A model generated the notes under the pieces. It did not search any database. It worked only from the letters and a program-made list of their open reading frames with translations, and was not told the origin of the DNA. DNA of 64,000 nucleotides from Rhododendron vialii (Eukaryota > Streptophyta > Magnoliopsida > Ericales > Ericaceae): NCBI RefSeq assembly GCF_030253575.1, contig NC_080557.1, positions 2,847,001 through 2,911,000 of the forward strand, given 5' to 3'. A program made the position numbers and the translations under genes. Shown piece by piece: positions 54,746 to 64,000 of this stretch. How positions within the stretch are numbered: the stretch's first letter is position 1; every line of letters starts with the position of its first letter.

Positions 54746-54948
54746 CAATAAGAACATAGGCTATTGATTGGGAAAAAACAAAAACATTACCATGACTCCA
54801 AACAACACTCACAAATGGTTAGCGGATGGAAAAAACAACAATCTGCCGTGAGTGGATCGGATTGGAAACCAAACCGGTCCGCCCAAAACCGATCCACGGG
54901 AGCATCACTATAATTGGGCACACCATCTATCCCAATTTTTGGTGTTCG
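54746..54948. other. No gene recognised
   Basis: Contains ggatcggattggaaaccaaa and a GGTCCG-type motif. Nothing else seen. Confidence 0.35.
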
Positions 54949-54958
54949 TAAATTAATT

Positions 54959-57223
54959 AGAAAATTAGGGGCTGGTCCCCTTTTTTAGGTTCAGTTTGAA
55001 CCCAACCCTAAAATATTTTACCGAACCTGAATAGGGTTGAATATGTTGTATAGTGGCTTTTTTACCCCGTTCTCTTATTCTCTCATCCCTTCCTCTCTCT
55101 GCAAGTAGACTACAACCAAATTCATCTCACTCCACTCCATGCCTCTCTCTAATCTCACTCCGACGCCTCTCTCCCTTGTGAACCACCGCCGACCACCTCT
55201 TACCCAAAGCCAATCCTCGTTGGACCTCCGACGAGTGTCCAGCAACCTCCGACGACTACCGAAAACTAGTTATTGGCAACCGACAACCCTGAGGCCACTG
55301 TGAAACCTCTGGATTTGCTCTGTAACCTCTGAATCTGCTCCATAAAAAACTGTTCTGAACCTTTTCTGCACTCACCGGCCATTGAAATCTCTTCGCCTTG
55401 GTTTGTACGGTGATTTTGACTTCTCCGGCAACTTAGACGAAGTTTCAACGACTTCATTTCCTGCGATTTCAATGGCGACTGAGGAAATAGGATACAAAAA
55501 GCAAAGAAAAAAGAAGGAAAAAAAAGAAGGAAAACCAATTCTCGCATTTCTTGATCACAACCAGGTGAAAGAAAAAAAGATCTAATTCTAACAATTTCGT
55601 TCGAAGAAATATTCTTTATTTTTTTCCCGAGTTGTTCTGCAAGTTTTATGAAGCACATAAAATATATTAGTGGTGTATGTTGTGGAGTTTGGTTCGTGAT
55701 CTGGCGTGTAAGATGAGTTTTGGTGAGTCAATGACAATGGAAGTTGCACAGCATTATTACTTCACTTGAAGTAAAATACACAGTTTACAATTTTTATTCG
55801 TGTGTGTATTTTTTTATGAGAATTGTATATTTTTCTACGAGAACTGTGTATTGTTCATGAGAACTATCTATGAGAACTATATATTATTCATGAGAATTAT
55901 CTATTAGAACTGTGTATTTTCAATGAGAACTGTGTATTTTAGTGTGTGGTAAAACTATGTGAATTATGTATTTTTCAGTTCATATAGTCCAATTCTCATA
56001 ATTAGTTCAGAAAGCTAGTTCTCTATGAGAACAGTCACTTCTCATAGCCAATTCTTATAGAATTGACTATGAAAATTGGCAGTTCTCATAGAACTGACTA
56101 TGAAAATTGGCAATTCACATAGTCAGTTCTCATAACTCAGTTCACATAGACAGTTCTCTATGAGAACTAAGCAGTTCTCATAAAACTGACTATGAGACTT
56201 AACAGTTCTCATAGCTAGTTCACATAACTAAAGGTATTTTTGTTCAAAATAATATGATTCAAGAATTGATTCTAAAATTATAGCTCTCATAGCCTCAGTT
56301 CTCATAGCCATAATTCAGGGGTATTTTTATTCATTTGTGTATTTTCTATGAGAATTGTATTTTTCTTATGAGAACTATGTATTTTCTATGAGATTTGTGT
56401 ATTTATTCATGAGAACTGTTTATAAGAACTATAAATTTTTTATGAGAACTGTGTATTTTCTATGAGAATTGTGTATTTTCTGTGAGAACTGTCTATGAGA
56501 ATTGTGTATTTTCTATGAGAACAGTGTATTTTTTTATAAAAACTGTGTATTTTTCTAAGAGAACTATGTATTTTTTATGAGAATTGTGTATTGTCCATGA
56601 CAACTATATATGAGAACTGTATATTTTCTATGAGAATTGAGTATTGTCTATAAGAACTGTGTATTTCTATGACAACTACGTATTTTCTATGAGAACTGTG
56701 GATTTTAGTGTGTGTTGAGACTATTTGAACTGTGTACCTTTCAGTTCACATAGTCATTTCAAATAATTCTCATAGAACTGACTATGAGAATTGACAGTTT
56801 CCATAGCCAGTTCACATAACTAAAAGTATTTTTGTCCGAAACAGTTCTCATAGAAATAGTTCTTATGGACAATTCTCATATAAACAGTTCTCATAGAATT
56901 TTTTCATAGCAAATGGTATTTTTTTAATCTTTCATAATTTCATATTCAATATGGATCTTGTTTAGTAGATATCGTCGAGTAGATTCCAAAAATATAATTT
57001 TTTTTACAAATGAATATCTACAACAAAAGATATGACTTTTTGAAATTTAAACAATATTTTAATGGTGCACCAGTGCTCATGGAGCATTGGATAATTTTTC
57101 TATACTAGATGTTCTCTAGTTCCGTGCGCGTGGAAGGGCATGGTTGGAATAAAAAATATAAATAATTGTACAGGACTAAAATAAGACCGAACCTAATTTT
57201 TTGGGCCAGCCTAAAAATTCCCC
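54959..57223. mobile_element. Possible Mutator-like non-autonomous element, 2.3 kb
   Basis: TAAATTAATT lies on both sides (54949-54958 and 57224-57233). The ends show GGGGCTGGTCCC ... TTAGGTTCAG on the left and the complement of GAACCTAATTTTTTGGGCCA GCC on the right, an imperfect inverted pair. 55060-55600 looks like a gene 5' end: pyrimidine-rich, then an ATG with a Lys-rich frame (MATEEIGYKKQRKKKEKK). It may be a captured fragment, but I do not recognise a gene. Confidence 0.5.
55790..56920. repeat. TATGAGAACTGTGTATTTT-type repeat region
   Basis: Dozens of loosely tandem units of 19-22 bp built on ctatgagaactgtgtatttt. They alternate with blocks of the complementary word agttctcatag (56000-56220 and 56750-56900), so the whole can fold on itself. 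Confidence 0.85.
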
Positions 57224-57233
57224 TAAATTAATT

Positions 57234-58127
57234 GGGAGAGGGTGCCATTTCCTTGGCTCTTAATAATTCCGCTCAAGTTTGTGTTCGCTTGTTAAAAGCT
57301 CGGTTAATCGGATGGTTGCCTGAACACGTTTTCAAAACTTACTCATTCGGGACACAAAATCGAACAAACTACTACTCAACTTGTTCAACTTATGTTCAAA
57401 ACTAATTTTTGAGATCAATTTATTTTATAAAATGAATAAATTAGAACATATTTTTAAACCTCGTTACATTTCAAGCAAATCTTGAACAATTGAGGTTAAC
57501 AAAAAAGCTAGGGTACACTGCCTTTTTACACCTGCCCCATTCCAAATTCTCAAATAAGTATTTAAAAAATAAGGATTTATTTTCAAACTTAAAAATAATA
57601 GTTTTACGAAAATAATTTTTCTATTTTTTTTACAAGATTTGATAGATCTCATCGAAATCTATCAAACAATATCGACATTGCATATTTTTTTTATTTTAGC
57701 AAGCCTATTGTTTTTTAAGCTTGAAAATTGCAAATAAGTACTTAATTTTTAAGGAGAGAAAGCAGAACGGGCCCACACTACATCTTATGTGGGGCCCACT
57801 TTAGGTCCCACAAAAATTTTAAAAAATGCCATAAATTTTAAAATATTATTTTATGGGATTTTGTAAAATATCAGCTCTAACAGATATCGGTAAATATTAC
57901 TTCTGGATTCGTAAGGGTGAAACTGCTCAAAAAATTTATGATTATTTTTCTGAATTTTTTTTGGGACCCGGAGTGGGCCGTACATAAAATATAATATGAC
58001 ATGTAGGGTAACTATGTAGTGTATGTTTGGGTGTAGGTTGAGTGGTGTTTTTGTCATTCCTCTTCATTCCTTTTCCTAATTTGTTTAGGTTTTCTGCCGT
58101 ATACTTTTTTAACGAGGATTTGAACCC
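57234..58127. other. No gene recognised; MITE remnants
   Basis: 57250-57500 is a degenerate repeat like 31600-31900. 57540-57770 has aaataagtatttaaaaaata and a related inverted word, as in common plant MITEs. The rest is AT-rich. Confidence 0.4.
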
Positions 58128-58185
58128 TTGTTGCATACAACAACTTAAATTTGCGTCAATTCAACATCAATACTCCTATATATTA
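58128..58185 (+). promoter_or_regulatory. Palindrome and TATA region of F-box gene 58243
   Basis: TTGTTGCATACAACAA at 58128-58143 and TATATATTA at 58177-58185, followed by the family leader ending in tcaacaATGAAG. Confidence 0.5.
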
Positions 58186-58242
58186 TGAACAAAGAGAAAG
58201 AAATTTAATCTGTGTTTTTTTTCCTTCTCAAACTCGTCAACA

Positions 58243-60372
58243 ATGAAGAAACGAGGAGGACATGGTTACTTCCCAGATGATTGCTGGGAACTTATATTCC
58301 AAAAACTTAGAGAAGATGATGAGCGTCACTTGGGTTCTATATCTTTGGTCTCAAAGCGGTTCCTTTCGATATCTAATCGGATGAAGCTTAGCTTGAATGT
58401 AAACGACGAGACAATCCCTCTACTCCCGAATCTTCTTCGAAGATTTCGACACATCGAAACCATAGTCATCAAGACCCATGCCCACAAGGAGATAGATGAA
58501 CTTGCTTATTATCCGATTGCACGGTCGATCATGGATGGACTTGTTGATTATCCGATTACACGGTCGATCATAGATGGACTTGTTGATGATGAACTAGTTG
58601 ATGATCAGATTGCATGGTCGGACGTAGATGGACTTGTTGATGATGAACTTGTTGATGATCGGATTGCACAGTCGGACATAGATGGTCTTGTTGATGATCA
58701 GATTGCACGGTCGAACATAGATGGACTTGTTGATGATCAGATTGCACAGTCGGACATAGATGGACTTGTTGATGATCAGATTGCACGATCGGACATAGAT
58801 GGACTTGTTGATGATCAGATTGCACGGTTGAACATAGATGGACTTGTTGATGATGAACTTGTTGACGATCAGATTGCACGGTCGGACATAGATGGACTTG
58901 TTGATGACGAACTTGTTGATGGTCAGATTGCACAGTCGGACATAGATGGACTTGTTGATAATCAGATTGCACAGTCAGACATAGATGAACTTGTTGATGA
59001 TCAGATTGCACGGTCCGGATTATTGAACCTACGAGCAATAAAGTTTTGGTGTTCGACAGTACCTCCGCGAGATGGTTTTAGAGCACTGGCGTTGCATAGG
59101 AATATAAAGAACAATCTGAAGGTATTGGATTGCTCAGGACTAACCTCAATGCAAGACAGCGATTTGGTTTTGATCGCCGATTGTTTCCCACGGCTAGAGG
59201 AACTCAAGATTAGTGCGGATTCCGATATGGTCAATGGGGAGGTTGCAGCACGTATAACAGATGATGGTATTGAGGCACTGGCATCAAAGCTTAAGGAATT
59301 GAAGAAGATTGTGGTTAAAGGTGAAGGTTGTTTCATTACTGACAAATCGCTCATTTCTCTATCCACAAATTGTGCGAAATTGAGGAGACTTAGTCTTGGC
59401 ATAAATCTGCATTCTCTCACGAGTCAAAAACTTATTTCTGACAAGCGTATTATTTGTCTAGTCGCAAAAGCACATCCTCCATTAAAGAAGGTCAAGTTGG
59501 TTGGTTTGGGGGGCCAGTATCCTAAAACTCATGGGGCAGTAAAATTGTTTTTCCAGACATGTCAGTCGACACTGAAAGAGCTAACCCTAAGAGGGTGGCC
59601 CCTCACACATATAAGTGATTTCGCTCGGTATCTCTCTAATCTAACTTCTATAGATCTTGATGGATGTTTTGGGTTGACTGGTGACACCTTTTACATTCTC
59701 ATGAAAAGTTGTCCTTTAGTTGAAATACTTACGATGGCACATACCGCAAGACAAGAGATGGATACTTTTTCTGAGAATTACTTACATAAAAATTACAGTA
59801 TGCGACACCTCAATATCTCCAAGAATATGTGGTTGACTGATACGACGCTCGAGAACTTTGGGCAAGTTTGCCCGAATCTACAATTTCTCTCCGTAAATGG
59901 TTGTCCGCGCCTCACCAATCTTGGCATTGGAGAAGTTTTGAAGAGATGCCCTGCAATAACACAATTGAATATTGATGGTCTTACTCAAGTTTCAGATGTT
60001 TTGGGGAGATATTCTGACAACTCTGTAGTGAATTTGAAGACTTTGAATGCTCGTGGGACACGCATTAACGATGAAGGACTGGCAATGATTGGAAATAGGT
60101 GTCGAAATCTCCAATATTTGGATATTGGATTATGCAATGAAGTGACAGATAAAGGGGTGATGGAGGTGGTGACGAACTGTCAAAGACTGAGGGATATAAA
60201 TCTAATTGGGTGTGAAAAATTGAGCACCTACTCCTATATTTTACCTCATGGTGTTTTCAATGCCCCTCACTTGGGAACATCTAACCACCAAGTTGGGCGA
60301 CCTCTCCACTCCGGGCAGCCTTTTCTTTCTCCGCCAATTAATTTTGTGTTTGGTGAAATTTTAACATGGTAA
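58243..60372 (+). CDS. F-box/LRR-repeat protein with expanded 13/18-residue repeat, 709 aa
   Basis: A single exon. F-box at about residues 9-49 (FPDDCWELIFQKL). Residues 84-259 (58492-59019) are 12 in-frame repeats: eight of 13 residues (IDGLVDDQIARSD type) and four of 18 (IDGLVDDELVDDQIARSD type). All paralogues have one unit here (KDIDGLVDQISRSG). The insertion lies between the first LRR strand (ETIVIKT) and the next (LNLRAIKF). Normal LRRs follow, but about 50 residues (two LRRs, from SLGI to NLHSL) are deleted. Cysteine-type LRRs end at NCQRL. The last about 50 residues (from STYSYILPHGVF to EILTW) are unlike the paralogues and resemble 3'-flank/LTR DNA. The frame is open throughout, so it is probably expressed as an acidic-linker SCF adaptor. 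Confidence 0.88.
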   Translation: MKKRGGHGYFPDDCWELIFQKLREDDERHLGSISLVSKRFLSISNRMKLSLNVNDETIPLLPNLLRRFRHIETIVIKTHAHKEIDELAYYPIARSIMDGLVDYPITRSIIDGLVDDELVDDQIAWSDVDGLVDDELVDDRIAQSDIDGLVDDQIARSNIDGLVDDQIAQSDIDGLVDDQIARSDIDGLVDDQIARLNIDGLVDDELVDDQIARSDIDGLVDDELVDGQIAQSDIDGLVDNQIAQSDIDELVDDQIARSGLLNLRAIKFWCSTVPPRDGFRALALHRNIKNNLKVLDCSGLTSMQDSDLVLIADCFPRLEELKISADSDMVNGEVAARITDDGIEALASKLKELKKIVVKGEGCFITDKSLISLSTNCAKLRRLSLGINLHSLTSQKLISDKRIICLVAKAHPPLKKVKLVGLGGQYPKTHGAVKLFFQTCQSTLKELTLRGWPLTHISDFARYLSNLTSIDLDGCFGLTGDTFYILMKSCPLVEILTMAHTARQEMDTFSENYLHKNYSMRHLNISKNMWLTDTTLENFGQVCPNLQFLSVNGCPRLTNLGIGEVLKRCPAITQLNIDGLTQVSDVLGRYSDNSVVNLKTLNARGTRINDEGLAMIGNRCRNLQYLDIGLCNEVTDKGVMEVVTNCQRLRDINLIGCEKLSTYSYILPHGVFNAPHLGTSNHQVGRPLHSGQPFLSPPINFVFGEILTW
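58492..59019 (+). repeat. In-frame coding minisatellite, 39/54-bp units
   Basis: Twelve tandem units. The 54-bp type contains an extra 15 bp, itself a partial duplication of gttgatgatgaactt. Unit order in residues: 13,13,18,18,13,13,13,13,18,18,13,13. The 18-18 pairs at both ends suggest block duplication as well as single-unit slippage. Confidence 0.95.
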
Positions 60373-62713
60373 GGGAGGTAAGCTTCCAGAGGTGGAAGGC
60401 TTTTGGATAAGGCTCATTTGATTGATTGTCCCATTGTTTGTGCCTTAAGCACACATTGTTCTGTTATGATTGCTATCATATAGATCATTTATTTACCTCT
60501 CCGCATCCAGGTCAGAGGCAGCAAGTATGAGGATTGGTAGAACTTATCCCACATTAATTTTGTGTCGGGTGTTTTAACATTTAATAGTCTGGTAAGGAAT
60601 TGTTTTGTTTGAACCACTCTTACAAGTGATGTGGGATCTTTTTTCTATTTTCCATTCTGTTCCTTCTCTTTTTTATTTTATTTTTTGTTAGCAAGAAATA
60701 TTCGTAGTTTTTGTACCATTTTTTATCAACTGTGCTGCCTATTTCTCAACTATTTTGGGTAGCTATCAAAAGACTTTGCCTATAGAGTGAGCCCTCCAGG
60801 TGGCATGAATTTATAAGGAATCAAAGAGAGTTCCTAGACGCAGAAATTCCTCCATTACAAAAAGAAACCGTTGACCCCGTGAAGTACCCGAATTTGGGGA
60901 ACCACATATATCTTGTCTTGTGTTTGATTGTGTGTTCGTTGTTTGGCGTCACCGCTGCAACTTATACTTCAGGAAGAGATAACACAATGCAACATATATA
61001 GGCACATTATCTGAGTCTTAGGCATATAGCTTAGTTTTATGTGTCTGTACAAGCCTACAAGGTGTCATAGCTAGTTGTATATGTCCCAGGTGGGCGTCAT
61101 AGCTTACTGATTCTGTAAAAAACAATCTCAAGTACTCTGTCTCTTGTTCGACGAGAGTTCTTTTGTCTGGGCAAGAATCATATCGCAAGATCATCGACAA
61201 CAATGGCTGAAGCTAAAGCATGCCCGGAGGCTTAACGGTGGTCTCTCCTATCCTCATTGCATAACATTTTTACAACCACGGATAGTTGTATCTCGATGAA
61301 AGGCCTCGGGGATAGTGACTGTGTTGATTTTTTCCTTGGACTTTCTTGTCCAAGATATGTTAGTATAATACACTATTACAGTAGTAGTGGTTTGTGTAGG
61401 GTGAAGACTGATCACTGCATAATTAAAGGCTCCACAACCTGTATAGAGCTGTCTTAAGAGAGGTTTAGCTAATTTGATTTGTTTAATACTGAGCCTGTTC
61501 TTATATACGGGTGATTATCCTCTCTGAAAAGAAAGCCAGCGACTGGAATGCAAATTACATTAGAGCTGGTTCATGTTCTAGTTCTAATCTGATTCTCTGG
61601 AAGAGAGAGTACAATTGCTTGTATTCAATATCTCTCCCATGTACCAGTCAACCTGGCTACTGGGCTACGTAAGTTCACCGTAAAAGAGATTCGTCACCCT
61701 TCTACCCCTTTCCTAGAGGACGAAATAGCCTCTAACTAGGCTTATGTTTTTGTGGTAGACCTGTGCGCCCACTTCTTTTTTTAGTTCATCTCCAATAGTC
61801 ATCTATTACTAACCCATTGACACCCTGACTTCGGTCTCTAATCAATGTTGCTGTAACACACGAATGCAAGTTGTGTGCGCCCAAGCCGCTATGCTTCTAT
61901 GTGCGTGAGTGTCTCCGTGTGTGTGAGCAAAAACAAGAGTAACACAACCTGTGTGCAAAAACCACAAAAAAGTTAAAAGACTTTGGGAGCACATGGACTT
62001 GGGTTTGCCTCCATTAAGAAAAGCCATCTGAAAACAACTGTTTCGCAAAATGTCAGCCTGCCCTGTCCATGAAACGTTAATTTTGTAGGGCTCGCCAAAG
62101 AAAGACAAGCACAACTATATGATTGAGGAGGGTTGTCATAGATACCGAAACTGGCCATTACTCAAGTAAACGTATAGCTAATTTTCGCTAGCTTTTAAGT
62201 TTTGTTACAAGTTGTTTGACAGAAAGTTTGTCCTTCATACATACAACTGTACAAGGTCTTGGTACCCAACAGTAAGTTTCACGTGAGAGCTTCTCAGAAT
62301 TTGCAAAAACACCTGTTTCTGCAGCATTTGAATTATACCTTCCTTGTCGAGTCAAGAACTCCAGTCGAACTAGAGATAATGTACTCGACGTTTTTTTTCT
62401 GCAAGTCTGTTTTACAGAACCAGTAATTACTAATCTGTAACTAGTGAATACGTATACAACTCAATTGTATGTCAGAGCTTCTAACAGTTTTTGCTGACAC
62501 GCATCGAATGGCATTCTATCTCTACTGGTGTATCAGTTGCAGCAACGTCCCAATGCTATGAAAATAAGGCGGTAATAACAGAAGCTGCTAATTCTTCCAA
62601 ACAGAAAACAAAAAATTTGCAGAGGAACATAGTGCCGTCAGTGTGAAATAAAGAACATGCAGCGCTGTTGGAATGCATGATATGTATGGAACTGGCTGTA
62701 GTGGTGAGTTCAA
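60373..62713. repeat. Duplicated F-box downstream region, right copy
   Basis: 60373 to about 62245 equals 256-2139. 62180-62700 continues with sequence also present at 11030-11500 and 29225-29400. No gene; the open frames are short and not conserved. Confidence 0.85.
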
Positions 62714-62775
62714 AGCTGTTTTTTTCAATATCCGAATCGGGGTGAAGCGTTGCTTAAAGGCAAATGACGAGCTTT
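62714..62775 (+). pseudogene. Tiny F-box fragment
   Basis: ctgtttttttcaatatccgaatcggggtgaag resembles the FLSISNRVK codons. It is followed by a 13-bp inverted repeat (62747-62759 with 62772-62784). Confidence 0.5.
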
Positions 62776-62789
62776 AAGCAACGCAAGAC

Positions 62790-63362
62790 AACATATGAAA
62801 ATGAACCACATCAGGACTGGCCGCAATGAGTTTACAAGAACAAAAGATCACTAAGCTTTAGTATGGCAATCTTCTCATTAACACAAAAAGACTCACCAAA
62901 CCACCTCGATCATGATAACAGACACAGAAGACTCCAACATAGACCAAGACCAAACCCATGAAAAACTCCTCAACCCGAGAAATTTTTGGGTGCAAATAGA
63001 GTATTGCTAACGTGGTACCCATGCAGCGCATTCGGGCCATCCAAAAATGCAACACCATCGGTTGCTTGGCTCAGATGCATTGCACGGGTACCACGTGATA
63101 CCCGATTTGCAACCAAAAGTTTCTCACTCAACCCAGACCTACTCACTAGCCCACGCAAGACCCCACCCACACCCCACATGACTTATAAAGACTCCACAAT
63201 ACTTCTAAGTCCAAAAATAAAATCATCCGTAGAGTATAGATGACAACCATTTTTTTGTACTAACCCAGAAGCCTGCCCACCCAGTTTGGACTTGCTTTCT
63301 CGATCAAGTTGAGGTTGCCTAGGTTTGAGTTGTGCTTGAACTTGTTCACGAGCCTTAACGAT
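62790..63362. repeat. Repeat block leader, copy G, with MITE 62977-63126
   Basis: The MITE (150 bp) has perfect CTCAACCC on both sides (62969-62976 and 63127-63134). Leader as in copy A. Confidence 0.8.
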
Positions 63363-63897
63363 GCATCGAATTGCACTTGACCACTACGAATTACTTTTGG
63401 CCGCACCGAGTTGCACTTGGCTGCTATGAATTACTCTTGGCCGCATCGAATTGCACTTGGTCGCTTCAGATTGTACTTGGCCGCTTCAAATTGTACTTGG
63501 CCGCATCGAATTGCATTTGGCATCTTCGAATTGCACTTGGCCGCTACGAATTGCACTTGGCCGCATCAAACTACACTTGGCCGCTTTGAATTACTGTTGG
63601 CCATTTCGAATTGCATTTGGCCACTACGAATTACTCTTGGCCGCATCAAATTACTTTTGGCCTCATCCAACTACAGTACTTGGCCGCTTCGAATTGCGCT
63701 TAGCCGCTTTGAATTGCACTTGGCCACATTGAATTGCCCTTGGCCGCATCAAATTGCACTTGGCCGCTACGAATTGCTCTTGGCCGCATTGAATTGCACT
63801 AAGCCGCATCAAATTCCTCTTGGCTGCTTTGAATTGCACTTGGCCACTACAAATTGTTCTTGGCCGCGTCGAATTCCTCTTGGCCGCTATGAACTAC
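63363..63897. repeat. 20-bp minisatellite array G
   Basis: About 26 units, followed by the common agagctacatataaaaatc body, which runs off the window end at 64000. Confidence 0.9.
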
Positions 63898-64000
63898 GAG
63901 TTTAGAGCTACATATAAAAATCTTGTTACGTACTAAATAAGTTCATCCATATTCAAAATTAAAAAAAAAAAAAAGATATATAAGTGTACATTACTTGTAT

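Noticed and set aside
55266-55658. 130-codon minus-strand frame at 55266-55658
   Set aside because: No recognisable domain. It overlaps the pyrimidine-rich gene-like 5' segment on the other strand and lies inside a probable mobile element.
58568-59038. 156-codon minus-strand frame with VHLCPTVQSDHQQ repeats
   Set aside because: Antisense shadow of the in-frame repeat of the F-box gene 58243-60372.
1-64000. Self-incompatibility (S) locus interpretation of the F-box cluster
   Set aside because: S-locus F-box proteins have a different C-terminal domain than LRRs, and no S-RNase-like gene is visible in the window.

Overview
This is nuclear DNA of a flowering plant, probably a eudicot. It is AT-rich. 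It carries a tandem cluster of intronless F-box/leucine-rich-repeat (F-box/LRR) genes embedded in nested transposable elements: a Ty3/Gypsy-type LTR element with an initiator-Met-tRNA primer site, hAT-like and Mutator-like MITEs, and TRIM-like LTR relics. I cannot name the species from the sequence. There are no bacterial operons, rRNA genes, tRNA genes or CRISPR arrays.

The cluster holds five intact F-box/LRR reading frames: 20980-22695 (+), 29591-31294 (-), 35642-37372 (-), 51794-53581 (+) and 58243-60372 (+). One near-complete gene is frameshifted in a T run (38702-40503, +). The 3' end of another gene runs off the left edge (1-255). At least nine broken copies or fragments also occur, at 2838, 3580, 5685, 12786, 13445, 17316, 35205, 41265 and 62714. 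All belong to one family. An N-terminal F-box (FPDDCWELIFQKL type) would bind SKP1 in an SCF ubiquitin ligase. About 500 residues of LRRs follow, ending in cysteine-containing LRRs, and would select substrates. Several copies are arranged as head-to-head pairs (3580/5685, 13445/17316, 35642/38702), so a divergent pair with its shared promoter region seems to be a duplication unit. Positions 1 to about 2130 match 60118 to about 62245, which is a duplicated 3' gene end plus downstream DNA at the two ends of the window.

Between the genes, a large repeat block recurs. It consists of a leader, a 150-170 bp MITE with an 8-bp duplication, an array of a 20-bp unit (CTTGGCCGCATCGAATTGCA type), about 1 kb of AT-rich DNA with a conserved TATA box, a second MITE, and a tail joining F-box promoters. 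Copies lie at about 6170-8900, 17533-20850, 23140-24230, 25100-27790, 27790-28200 (array deleted) and 62790-64000 (cut by the window end); 8912-9300 holds an isolated array. Later insertions sit inside this block: a solo LTR (7733-8185), a 579-bp hAT element (20005-20583) and Mutator-like MITEs (18388-18602 and 18635-18766).

The right-centre holds a complete 7.9-kb LTR retrotransposon (43532-51456). Its two 2222-bp LTRs look identical, it has a perfect 5-bp target duplication, and its only recognisable gene is gag. This is a very recent insertion of a non-autonomous gag-only element. Other notable blocks are a 1-kb CCA-rich simple-sequence tract with inverted flanks (14956-17050), a possible 2.3-kb Mutator-like element filled with TATGAGAACTGTGTATTTT-type repeats (54959-57223), a captured UDP-glucuronate 4-epimerase-like fragment (43216-43405) and an RNase H-like relic (54394-54745).

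The most unusual gene is 58243-60372. A 13-residue segment that is single in every paralogue is expanded to 12 in-frame copies, two LRRs are lost, and its C-terminus appears to be made from LTR/3'-flank sequence that is non-coding beside its paralogues.
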